Shown: piece after piece, positions 27,309 through 35,344 of the stretch
Layout: each line of letters begins with the position of its first letter
How positions within the stretch are numbered: the stretch's first letter is position 1
DNA from: Enterococcus faecalis 13-SD-W-01
Lineage (GTDB): Bacteria; Bacillota; Bacilli; Lactobacillales; Enterococcaceae
Assembly (NCBI GenBank): GCA_000415185.1
Contig: KE351655.1
Location: 88,146-152,145 of the forward strand
Direction: 5' to 3'
DNA length: 64,000 bases
Translations under genes and position numbers: made by a program
The notes under the pieces: model-generated
What the model saw: only the letters and a program-made list of their open reading frames with translations
What the model was told of the DNA's origin: nothing
Database searches by the model: none

Positions 27309-28292
27309 ATGGCTGTCAAATTAACAGATGTCGCAAAAAAAGCTGGCGTCTCACCTACAACCGTCTCTCGCGTCATCAATAACTATGGCTCATTAAGCCA
27401 AAAAACAATCGATAAAGTACACGCTGCAATGAAAGAATTAAATTATCAGCCGAATTCACTTGCCCGTTCCTTACAAGGTAAAAATACGCAATTAATAGGT
27501 TTGATTTTTCCAACAGTAGCAAATCCTTTTTTCGGCGAACTCGTTGAACACTTGGAAAGCCGTTTATTTGAACTTGGTTATCGCTCTATTTTGTGCGACA
27601 GTGCCAACAACAAAGAAAAAGAACGCAATTACATCAATATGCTTGCTGCAAACAAAGTGGACGGTATCATTGCGGGCGCTCATAATCTTGGAATATCAGA
27701 ATATGAAAATATCGAATTGCCTATCGTTTCATTCGACCGTTATCTTGCAGACGGAATCCCGATCGTAGGCAGTGATAATTTTCAAGGAGGTTATGCAGCT
27801 GCTGAATCGTTGTATTTGAGAGGCGCTCGAAAAATCGCGATTTTGACAGGTTCTCATGAGTCAAATTCTCCGACAAATCAAAGACTAAACGGCTATCTGC
27901 ATTTCCTTAAAGAAAAAGAAATCGAACCACAGATCTTTCAGTTTCATTCTGCAAACCAATCGACCGCATTAAAAAATTTAGAAATCAAACGAATTTTAGA
28001 AAACGAAGCGATTGATGCTCTCTTTTGCACAGACGATCTAACAGCGATCCTTGCTTATAATCAAGCCCAGGAATTAAACATCAAGATTCCAGAAAAGTTG
28101 AAACTAATCGGCTATGACGGCACAAGATTCATCCAAAATTATTTCCCGCAGCTTTCAACGATCGCTCAACCAATGGAAGACTATGCGGACATCTTGATCG
28201 ATCTTTTGTTACAACGAATCAAAGACCCAGAAAAAACACTGGAAAACCACTATTTTTTACCAATAAAAATAGTGCAGGGACGTACAATTTGA
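27309..28292 (+). CDS. scrR: Sucrose operon repressor, LacI family
   Basis: A 327-residue LacI/GalR regulator: N-terminal helix-turn-helix (LTDVAKKAGVSPTTVSRVIN), hinge with YQPNSLARSLQGK, and a periplasmic-binding-protein-like core (GLIFPTVANPFFGELV). It probably binds the paired TGTCAAACGTTTATCA sites between scrA and scrB. AAAAGGATG lies upstream; a terminator follows. Confidence 0.9.
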   Translation: MAVKLTDVAKKAGVSPTTVSRVINNYGSLSQKTIDKVHAAMKELNYQPNSLARSLQGKNTQLIGLIFPTVANPFFGELVEHLESRLFELGYRSILCDSANNKEKERNYINMLAANKVDGIIAGAHNLGISEYENIELPIVSFDRYLADGIPIVGSDNFQGGYAAAESLYLRGARKIAILTGSHESNSPTNQRLNGYLHFLKEKEIEPQIFQFHSANQSTALKNLEIKRILENEAIDALFCTDDLTAILAYNQAQELNIKIPEKLKLIGYDGTRFIQNYFPQLSTIAQPMEDYADILIDLLLQRIKDPEKTLENHYFLPIKIVQGRTI

Positions 28293-28335
28293 TTCCATTT
28301 CCTTGTTCAAAAAACAAAACCCATATAAACCAAAT

Positions 28336-28376
28336 ACCCGCACAACAGAAAACATTGTTGTGCGGGTGTTTTTTGT
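28336..28376. terminator. Terminator after scrR
   Basis: ACCCGCACAACA pairs with TGTTGTGCGGGT, followed by six T. Confidence 0.9.
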
Positions 28377-28412
28377 AAGCTTTGAATGCCGGAAATAACT
28401 ATCATTTTATAT

Positions 28413-29192
28413 TTAAGGTACAAAGTTCATCCATTTTTCTTTGTCATTTTCTGGATGACTAACAAAGTTGAACAAATCTGGATTCTGTTCATATTGATAA
28501 TAGATTGGCTCTTTTGGTTTGATACCGAGCTCTGTATATTCTCTTGGCTTTTTGACGATTAATTCGGCAGAAGTATAATGATCATTTTTCTTCCAAATCA
28601 ACTTGTTTCCGTCCTCAAAAGCAGGCAGAAAAGCAAACCCTCGCTGTTTTTTCAGTCCAGTATAATCGAATGCATAATCTCTTACACACCAAGCCCCGAA
28701 GCGCATGCTTTTCTCTATTGAGGCGTTGATTGTACAATGGCCCCAACCTGGCGGAACAATGACGATATCTCCTGTTTCTGCTTCGACAGCATAACATTTG
28801 CCAGCAGTTTTTTCGATACTTTCCTGCATATAAATCAATGCCTGCCCTTCTAAAATCTCGTATACTTCTGGTGTAGACATCTGACTTATTTGTGATATTG
28901 CATGAACATGGCCTTGGCTTTTGATTGGTTCATTTCCTAGTTTACCCGCGGCATACTCCACTAACCCGTATAACAGTCCTCTTTGACATAAATCAAGCTG
29001 ATCTTTCTTCTTTCCCACATCCATCGCAATCGTATAAATGATTTCAGGTCCTGAGACATTTTCATTCAGCAAACTGTGGCGGATATCTTCTAAATATCTA
29101 TTTTCTGCTTCAGTTGGTCCAAACATATCCTCACTGTAAATAAAGCATTTATTTTTTTGGTCAAAAAATACATCCAACTCATCTTTTTTCAT
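28413..29192 (-). CDS. Cupin-type glucose-6-phosphate isomerase
   Basis: A 259-residue protein of the GPI cupin family (PF06560), first known from archaea, unrelated in fold to ordinary Pgi. Metal-binding pattern is seen as GHVHAIS (His 95, His 97) with a Glu in TPEVYE and a later His in PPGWGHCTIN. It interconverts glucose-6-phosphate and fructose-6-phosphate. It follows the mannose-6-phosphate isomerase gene by 10 bp on the same strand and is probably co-transcribed and under the same GntR operator at 30959. The ribosome binding site is weak (GAGAGAG). Confidence 0.82.
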   Translation of the reverse strand: MKKDELDVFFDQKNKCFIYSEDMFGPTEAENRYLEDIRHSLLNENVSGPEIIYTIAMDVGKKKDQLDLCQRGLLYGLVEYAAGKLGNEPIKSQGHVHAISQISQMSTPEVYEILEGQALIYMQESIEKTAGKCYAVEAETGDIVIVPPGWGHCTINASIEKSMRFGAWCVRDYAFDYTGLKKQRGFAFLPAFEDGNKLIWKKNDHYTSAELIVKKPREYTELGIKPKEPIYYQYEQNPDLFNFVSHPENDKEKWMNFVP

Positions 29193-29202
29193 AAGCTCTC
29201 TC

Positions 29203-30936
29203 TTATAGTCCTCGAATAAAAGCTTGGATCACCGCAACTTTTTTATCAGGATTTCCCTGATTGACAAGTCGGTATTCCTTTATCTGTTCTGGAACGATAA
29301 AGGTTTCTCCATAGTTGACATTGAAGGGGTCAAATTCCCCATCCATACTTTCTACAGTGATTTTTTCTCCTTCTACCAAGTTCAGCATATTGACACTATC
29401 CATCGTTTGAACTTCCACAGCACCTGAGAACCAATATCTTCGTGTTTCAATTAATTCCAGTTCGTTCAAGCCAGTCTTTTCGATAATAGTATTGTCGGTC
29501 TCTTCAATCAATTCGGTTGGATTGATCAAGTTCTCTTTTACCCATTTTGTGTCGTAATCGATTTGGACATTTTTTTCTCCATGTTCCAAATGGACAGGTC
29601 GTGGTATCCCATCTAAGCCAACACGTTCCCAATCCCATAATTTAAAAGTAAAGATATATGGTGTTTGGCTGATTTCTAAGACTACCGTTTCTGGACCGCC
29701 GCAATGGATCGTCCCTGAAGGAATAGAATAATGGTCATGTTTTTTTACTGGAAAACAATTGATATATTTTTCGTCTGGAAAGCGAAAATCGCCATTTTCT
29801 GCTTTTTTAAGATCCGCAAATAATTCGTCTTTGCTTACACCTTCTTTGACCCCTAAATAAATCGTTGATTGCTCTTTTGCATCTAATATATAATAACTTT
29901 CATTTTGCGTATAATTCATTCCAAATTTTTCTTGGATATATTCAACCATTGGATGAACTTGTAAACTTAGATTTCCGCCCCCCACTGTGTCTAAATAATC
30001 AAAACGGATCGGAAATTCTTTACCAAAACGAGTACGTACTTTCTTGCCCAATAATTCATCTGGAAATTGATGGACAGCGTTGATGGCGGGAATCTCGATT
30101 ACAGTATCGCCAAAACGCAAAAGCAAACTGTTTTCTTCTGGAACACCATCAAATGCCCAGCCATAATTTTCTGCGGAAGGATCTAAGTTGAACTTTTCTT
30201 TCATCCATTGGCCGCCCCAAACACTTGCATCAAAATATGGAACTAGGCGAAACGGCTGGGAAACAACTTCTGCTAGCGCTTGACGATAATCTTTTCCTGA
30301 CACCATTTTTGGTTCGCCTTTTTTATTGGTATCTAAAAGATAATCAATCTTTTCATATAATTTTTGCTTTAAGCGATCTGCCATTCGCCATTCAAAAAAG
30401 TACCCTCGTTTGAACTTTCTCAGTGCATCTTCTTTCTCATTTGCTCCCTGCCAGTTTGGCATGCCTTTTCTAAAACGCAGCTGAATTTCCCATCTTGCTA
30501 AATCTGCATAGACTAATGTGTTGGGGTTTTCCACTAAAAGAGAGGCACCTGTTCCATATACAATCACATTTTGGTTTGTATTCGATAATTTTTCCTGGAT
30601 TTTTTTTAATTCATAAACAGGGAAAAAATCAGCTAATTCTGCATGAGACATAACACCGAAAACTCGATCATCGGTTAGTGTCTGCTGAATCATTTTCGTC
30701 ACTGTTTCTGCATCATAAGCATAATCATCTGACCGAATCAGCAAATAATCATGACATTCTTTTCTAAGAGCCTCCTCGATTTCATCAAGATCAACTCCTG
30801 GATAACACTCGATTACTATCCGATTTTTTGTAGTCTCTGTGTTGCTTTTTTGTAATTGACCCAAGATGGCTTTGTAGCCTTCCCAGCTGTCTGAAAAATG
30901 CTTGATCGTTATTTCCGGTTTTAAATTATAAGTCAT
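29203..30936 (-). CDS. Class I mannose-6-phosphate isomerase with extra N-terminal domain
   Basis: A 577-residue protein. The C-terminal part (from about residue 215) is a type I phosphomannose isomerase: GGGNLSLQVHP and IPSGTIHCGG supply zinc ligands, with a C-terminal cupin. The first 200 residues are not part of the classical enzyme; FKRGYFFEWRMADRLK and YDAETVTKMI recall nucleoside-kinase-like domains, but no Walker A glycine-rich loop is visible, so the domain would not bind ATP in the usual way. AAAGGAG before the ATG at 30936. A GntR-type operator lies 23 bp upstream. Confidence 0.82.
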   Translation of the reverse strand: MTYNLKPEITIKHFSDSWEGYKAILGQLQKSNTETTKNRIVIECYPGVDLDEIEEALRKECHDYLLIRSDDYAYDAETVTKMIQQTLTDDRVFGVMSHAELADFFPVYELKKIQEKLSNTNQNVIVYGTGASLLVENPNTLVYADLARWEIQLRFRKGMPNWQGANEKEDALRKFKRGYFFEWRMADRLKQKLYEKIDYLLDTNKKGEPKMVSGKDYRQALAEVVSQPFRLVPYFDASVWGGQWMKEKFNLDPSAENYGWAFDGVPEENSLLLRFGDTVIEIPAINAVHQFPDELLGKKVRTRFGKEFPIRFDYLDTVGGGNLSLQVHPMVEYIQEKFGMNYTQNESYYILDAKEQSTIYLGVKEGVSKDELFADLKKAENGDFRFPDEKYINCFPVKKHDHYSIPSGTIHCGGPETVVLEISQTPYIFTFKLWDWERVGLDGIPRPVHLEHGEKNVQIDYDTKWVKENLINPTELIEETDNTIIEKTGLNELELIETRRYWFSGAVEVQTMDSVNMLNLVEGEKITVESMDGEFDPFNVNYGETFIVPEQIKEYRLVNQGNPDKKVAVIQAFIRGL

Positions 30937-30958
30937 GTTGCTTCTCCTTTTTTGTCAT

Positions 30959-30972
30959 ATTGTTATAACATT
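30959..30972. promoter_or_regulatory. GntR-type operator upstream of manA-like gene
   Basis: ATTGTTATAACATT, sharing the TGTTATAACA core with the site upstream of the GntR gene at 34502. Confidence 0.65.
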
Positions 30973-30975
30973 AAA

Positions 30976-31395
30976 TCAGAAAAACTCTTCCTCATCCTCT
31001 TCTTCTGTCAGCATATCCACAATGCTCTCTTTTCCCGTCAGAATCGCATCTTTAGCCAGCGCTTCGCTGGTCTTGCTTTCTCGAGATAAAAGGGTCTCTA
31101 AAACGAGTGCCAGATTCATACCTGAATACATCTTAAAAAGCAGCTTTTCAGAAACAGCAAGATCTAACACATTCGCTCCTGGCGATCCAGATGGTATGTC
31201 GCTGATGATGATCCATTCCCCTGTTTGCATTGCTTCATTTATTCTTTTTTTGACAGTTTCTCGAAATTTTTCTATCCCATCTGCGTCAAGTTCCACAGCA
31301 TAAAAGTTCTCTTGTTCTCCAGCAATGAATTCTGCTGCTTTTTTCATCCCTTCTGCAAGACCAGAATGGCTGACTAGTAAAACACTGATTTTCAT
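30976..31395 (-). CDS. PTS EIIA, mannose family
   Basis: A 139-residue mannose-family EIIA: the phospho-accepting His 10 sits in VSHSGLAEGM, followed by the DIPSGSPG motif. The C-terminus is an acidic tail (TEEEDEEEFF). It takes phosphate from HPr and passes it to the EIIB of this operon. Last gene of the IIB-IIC-IID-IIA order. AAAAGGGATG upstream. Confidence 0.9.
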   Translation of the reverse strand: MKISVLLVSHSGLAEGMKKAAEFIAGEQENFYAVELDADGIEKFRETVKKRINEAMQTGEWIIISDIPSGSPGANVLDLAVSEKLLFKMYSGMNLALVLETLLSRESKTSEALAKDAILTGKESIVDMLTEEEDEEEFF

Positions 31396-31416
31396 TTCAT
31401 CATCCCTTTTCCAAAT

Positions 31417-32244
31417 TTAAAAGAATTGTGCGATTCCTACACCAATGAAAGAAACTAAGAAGTACAAGCCAATCAGTTTCAGTGGTGAGACACTTTTTTT
31501 AGCCATCAAAAACCAAGAAAAAATAACTAATAATAACGGAAGCAGACTAGGAAAAATCCCGTCAATCAATCCTTGGACATCGATCGAAGCTTCACTCATA
31601 TTGATGACGATCGGCAAATCCAATTTCACGTAGCTAGCAGCAACCCCGCCAATTACGATCACTCCGAGAACAGAAAATGCTTGAGTAATCTGCTGCGCTT
31701 TTTTACCAACAAATACATCAACGGATTCCGCACCTAATTCATATCCTTTAAAAAACAAAAATCGTGTTCCTGCTATGATAATAACGTTGAAAGAAATAAT
31801 GTAAAAAATCGGACCAAGAATATTTCCGCCAGCGCCCAGCCCCATTCCGATAGATAACAAGATCGGGATCAACATCCCTGGAATCATCGAATCACCAATA
31901 CCAGCTACAGGCCCCATCAAACCAACTTTCAATCCATTGATGAATCCATCATCGATTTCTTCTGCTCCTAATGCTCTTTGTTCCTCTAATCCGCACACAA
32001 CCCCGTTGATCAACGCACCTACTTGAGGCTCTGTATTGTAAAAAGCAGAATGTCTTTTAAGTAGTGCTTTCTTTTCTTCAGGATGATTTTTGTACAACTT
32101 TTCTGCAATAGGCTCCATTGAATATGCAAAACCAAAAGCAGCTAGGAATTCGAAACTCATTGCGACCAGATTGTACATCATCCATCTCACATATGCTTTG
32201 TTGAGTGTTTTTTTGTCTAACAATTGATAGGTCTGTTTTTCCAT
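31417..32244 (-). CDS. PTS EIID, mannose family
   Basis: A 275-residue EIID of the mannose family with the diagnostic stretch MGPVAGIGDSMIPG and an N-terminal region MYNLVAMSFEFLAAFGFAYS; C-terminal membrane helix. It forms the sugar channel with EIIC. The start codon abuts the EIIC stop, with GAGGAGG inside the end of the EIIC gene. Confidence 0.9.
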   Translation of the reverse strand: MEKQTYQLLDKKTLNKAYVRWMMYNLVAMSFEFLAAFGFAYSMEPIAEKLYKNHPEEKKALLKRHSAFYNTEPQVGALINGVVCGLEEQRALGAEEIDDGFINGLKVGLMGPVAGIGDSMIPGMLIPILLSIGMGLGAGGNILGPIFYIISFNVIIIAGTRFLFFKGYELGAESVDVFVGKKAQQITQAFSVLGVIVIGGVAASYVKLDLPIVINMSEASIDVQGLIDGIFPSLLPLLLVIFSWFLMAKKSVSPLKLIGLYFLVSFIGVGIAQFF

Positions 32245-33048
32245 TTAAAATTCCTCCTCTTCATATCCGCCATCCGCTGTCATTGCTTCACCGCCATTGT
32301 TATTTGAAATTGCTTGATAATAGATATACGCAACTACACCAGCCACCACTGCCAAAGCAATCATATTCAATTTCAAAAAAACGACACAAATGAAACCGAA
32401 TACAAAAAATAACAATAAAATATTTTCTTTCACAACAGCTGTCAGAAGCATCACGATCCCGATTGCCGGCAGCGCGCCTCCAAGAACACTCATGACATCG
32501 ATCAAATATTGCGGCATGCTTGCTAACATTTGAGAAGCAAAAGAAGAGCCAAAGTAAACAACCAAGAAGCATGGGACAGCTCGTAAGGCAAAGTTAAGGA
32601 TTTGCGGTCCTGCAACTGTATTTATAAAGAAACCTCTATTATCATTTTCTTCAATCGCCTTTTCTGCTCTGTGATTCCAAAAAGAGTTTGCTACTTGATA
32701 AAAATTGAAGACGATTGTTCCAATCACTCCGATCGTTGTTGCCATCGTCACTGCTACTTCTGTGGAAGAACGTGATAAAATCGCCAACGCAATCGCTGGA
32801 TATGCAACAAAATTCAAATCAGCCGGCATTTGCCCCCCAGGTGTGACCAATGCAATATATACCGCTTGTACTGCGATACCAATAATAATTCCTTGTTTTA
32901 CATCTCCTAAGATCATACCGACTAAAAAACCTGAAACTAACGGCCTCGTCAACGTATACCAGCCGCCTGTGACTCCGAAAAGCCACGGTGTGCTCAAAGC
33001 CCCTAAATAACATAGGATCGCAATCATTGATGCTTGAAAAAATAACAT
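32245..33048 (-). CDS. PTS EIIC, mannose family
   Basis: A 267-residue integral membrane EIIC, with typical SGFLVGMILGDVKQGIIIGIAVQ and TPGGQMPADLNFVAYPAIALA. The C-terminus is acidic. AGGAGG before the ATG at 33048. Lies between EIIB and EIID in the operon. Confidence 0.9.
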   Translation of the reverse strand: MLFFQASMIAILCYLGALSTPWLFGVTGGWYTLTRPLVSGFLVGMILGDVKQGIIIGIAVQAVYIALVTPGGQMPADLNFVAYPAIALAILSRSSTEVAVTMATTIGVIGTIVFNFYQVANSFWNHRAEKAIEENDNRGFFINTVAGPQILNFALRAVPCFLVVYFGSSFASQMLASMPQYLIDVMSVLGGALPAIGIVMLLTAVVKENILLLFFVFGFICVVFLKLNMIALAVVAGVVAYIYYQAISNNNGGEAMTADGGYEEEEF

Positions 33049-33081
33049 AATTTCTCCTCCTATTCTAATAAATCACTACTA

Positions 33082-33576
33082 TTACACTTCTTTGCTGATT
33101 TCTTTCCATGATGTTCCTTTTGAATCTGGTACTAACTTAAACTCAATATCCATACCTAGAGAATCTAATTTTTCAAAAGCCTTGATTTCTTCTGGTGTCA
33201 CTGCTGCATTCGGACCGATTTTTTTCGCATTTTCCCGCGCACTCATTGGACCAACATTCAGCTGTGGACAAAGAGAGATAAAGTCTGCACCGCTTTCATA
33301 AAGTTTCACGAGTGTTTCTGGTGTCTTTACGATCAAGAAATAGCTTTTCTTGCTTTTTGCGATATCTTCCCATTTCTGAAACGTTTTATCCACCGTCATA
33401 ACAAACCCTTTTAGCGGTTTTGGTACAGCTGCTTTTAATACTTTAGATAGGACTGGGTTATTTGCTGAAGGATCATCTACCGCAATCACGCCATCACATT
33501 TTCTTTCACTCATCCATCTTGTTACTACTTGTCCATGAATAATCCGATCGTCTACTCTAATAAATGATATTGCCAT
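33082..33576 (-). CDS. PTS EIIB, mannose/sorbose family
   Basis: A 164-residue EIIB with the phosphorylated His 14 in RVDDRIIHGQVVTRW. First gene of the PTS operon. GAGGAG before the ATG at 33576. A GntR-type operator lies 25 bp upstream. The sugar is not fixed by sequence; mannose-6-P and glucose-6-P isomerases nearby suggest a mannose- or glucose-containing substrate. Confidence 0.9.
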   Translation of the reverse strand: MAISFIRVDDRIIHGQVVTRWMSERKCDGVIAVDDPSANNPVLSKVLKAAVPKPLKGFVMTVDKTFQKWEDIAKSKKSYFLIVKTPETLVKLYESGADFISLCPQLNVGPMSARENAKKIGPNAAVTPEEIKAFEKLDSLGMDIEFKLVPDSKGTSWKEISKEV

Positions 33577-33600
33577 TTTCGCCAGCTCCTCTATTGTTAT

Positions 33601-33614
33601 TATGTTATGACATT
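33601..33614. promoter_or_regulatory. GntR-type operator upstream of the mannose-family PTS
   Basis: TATGTTATGACATT, core TGTTATGACA, one change from the TGTTATAACA core of the other two sites. Confidence 0.6.
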
Positions 33615-33737
33615 AAAGCTAATATTTGTTATTTATAAAAAAACTAAACATTATATCTGTTTCTCTACAGTAATTCTCTTTTCTGATAAAAAATAGCGTG
33701 ATTATTTTTACCAGAAAAGTTTACTGTATCGTCTTAT

Positions 33738-34478
33738 TCAATTCAGTTCGACATAGTAGCGATATTTATCGCCAATGTAATAACAGTCACTGATTTCTTT
33801 AAACCGTCCATCTCTTTCTGCAGTCATTCTGACACGTTTCAAGATAGGCGTTCCTTTTTCGATATCTAGAACTGCTTGTAATTCTGGAGTTGCAGCAATT
33901 GCTTCCACATATTCACGACTATCATTGATAAGAATTCCGAATGTTTTCAAATAATCATAAAAAGAATCGTAATAGTCCTTACTATCCAACGAAAAATCAT
34001 GGATATACGGGATATGCGTCACGAAATACGCAAAAGCTTCCCCTTCAGACGTTCCGCGAATCCTACGCAACTGCAAGACTTTTGACCCTTTTTCAATCGA
34101 TAATTGTTTGGCCATCTTGTCTGTCGCTGAAATCAAATCTACTTTCGCATAAAGCGTTTTAGCTTGTTTCCCCAATTCTTCCATTTCTTTGGTAAAACTT
34201 CGGACCATCGTATAATGTTGTTTTTCATCCGAGTGATCATTGGCTAATACAAATGTTCCTTTTGCGCGTTCACGATAGAGATAACCTGCACGTACCAGTT
34301 CGTCGATTGCTTTACGAATCGTGATTCGACTAACGTTATAAATCTCGCACAATTCAAGCTCAGCAGGTATTTTTTCTCCTTCTCCCCATTCGCCAGATGA
34401 TATCTTGAATCGCAGATCTTCTGATATTTGGCTGTATAAAGGAGAACTTCCGCTGTCTTTGAAAAGTTGTTTTTTCAT
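33738..34478 (-). CDS. GntR-family regulator with UTRA domain
   Basis: A 246-residue HutC-subfamily regulator: N-terminal winged helix (PAELELCEIYNVSRITIRKA) and a C-terminal UTRA ligand domain ending ISDCYYIGDKYRYYVELN. Such proteins respond to sugar phosphates or related small molecules. An ATTGTTATAACAAT palindrome 24 bp upstream suggests autoregulation, and matching sites stand before the PTS and isomerase genes, defining a local regulon. Confidence 0.9.
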   Translation of the reverse strand: MKKQLFKDSGSSPLYSQISEDLRFKISSGEWGEGEKIPAELELCEIYNVSRITIRKAIDELVRAGYLYRERAKGTFVLANDHSDEKQHYTMVRSFTKEMEELGKQAKTLYAKVDLISATDKMAKQLSIEKGSKVLQLRRIRGTSEGEAFAYFVTHIPYIHDFSLDSKDYYDSFYDYLKTFGILINDSREYVEAIAATPELQAVLDIEKGTPILKRVRMTAERDGRFKEISDCYYIGDKYRYYVELN

Positions 34479-34501
34479 TTTTCCACCTCCATCATTGTTC
34501 T

Positions 34502-34515
34502 ATTGTTATAACAAT
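34502..34515. promoter_or_regulatory. GntR-type operator, autoregulatory
   Basis: ATTGTTATAACAAT, a perfect 14-bp palindrome 24 bp upstream of the GntR gene. Confidence 0.7.
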
Positions 34516-34587
34516 AATACAAGAAAGCGTTTTAAAAAGCAATAAGAAAAAAGAAATTTCTATAAAAAGAAGATGATGATCGATTTT

Positions 34588-35208
34588 CTAATGAACAACA
34601 GGCTCCTCATTCTGTCTTTTCATCGCCTCGTCATAGACTTCGCCGACCAGGTCTTTATAACTTTCAGGCAATGCTTCCCATGAGATCAAACGAACTTTTT
34701 CGACATAACTTCCTTTATGTTTCACCATTGCGTGACTTTTTTCGTTATCAGTTGCGCCGTGTTCCAATGACAGCCATATGCCATGTCCAAATTCATCATT
34801 AGCTATCCAATATTCATTCTCCATAGATTCTTGCGTGACTGGCAGTACAGTATAACCAATTTTGGTTTCTAAAAAAGGATTGATTCGATCAAAAAAAGGA
34901 CTTTGGTATTTATATGTATTGAAAAATAAACCTATCAGCAGCAAAAAAGCAAAAGCTAGACTTCCCCAAAATAAAAAAGGATTGCCTTTCTTTTTTTCTT
35001 TAGGTAACTTCTCTTGATGTAAAGATTTCTCTATAAATGAACAATCCAATATCTCTCCTAACTCCAACAATAATTCGACATCAGGTAATGTACGTCCGGT
35101 TTCCCAGCTGGAGATTGTTTTATCTGATACGCCAAGTTTTTCTGCCAAAGATTTTTGTGTCATTTTTTTGGTCAATCGCTGCTCTTTGATTTTCTCGCCT
35201 ATCCTCAC
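34588..35208 (-). CDS. XRE-family regulator with membrane anchor
   Basis: A protein of about 206 residues: N-terminal XRE helix-turn-helix (MTQKSLAEKLGVSDKTISSW), a single membrane segment near residues 75-98 (FWGSLAFAFLLLIGLFF) and an extracytoplasmic C-terminal domain. No in-frame ATG fits; GGAGG stands 9 nt before a GTG at 35208 and 6 nt before a TTG at 35211. It is divergent from the lactococcin-972-type locus and probably controls it, sensing something outside the membrane; this is inference from position and topology. Confidence 0.75.
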   Translation of the reverse strand: MRIGEKIKEQRLTKKMTQKSLAEKLGVSDKTISSWETGRTLPDVELLLELGEILDCSFIEKSLHQEKLPKEKKKGNPFLFWGSLAFAFLLLIGLFFNTYKYQSPFFDRINPFLETKIGYTVLPVTQESMENEYWIANDEFGHGIWLSLEHGATDNEKSHAMVKHKGSYVEKVRLISWEALPESYKDLVGEVYDEAMKRQNEEPVVH

Positions 35209-35344
35209 CAAATCTTGCCTCCTCTTCGATTCTACACTTCCTAGAGCTCCTCTACAGATTCCAGATTTCCATTTGTTTCCGACACTATTAGTATAAAGTA
35301 TGCCAAAACAAACAACAATTCTAAAAATACAGGTGGTGACTTCT

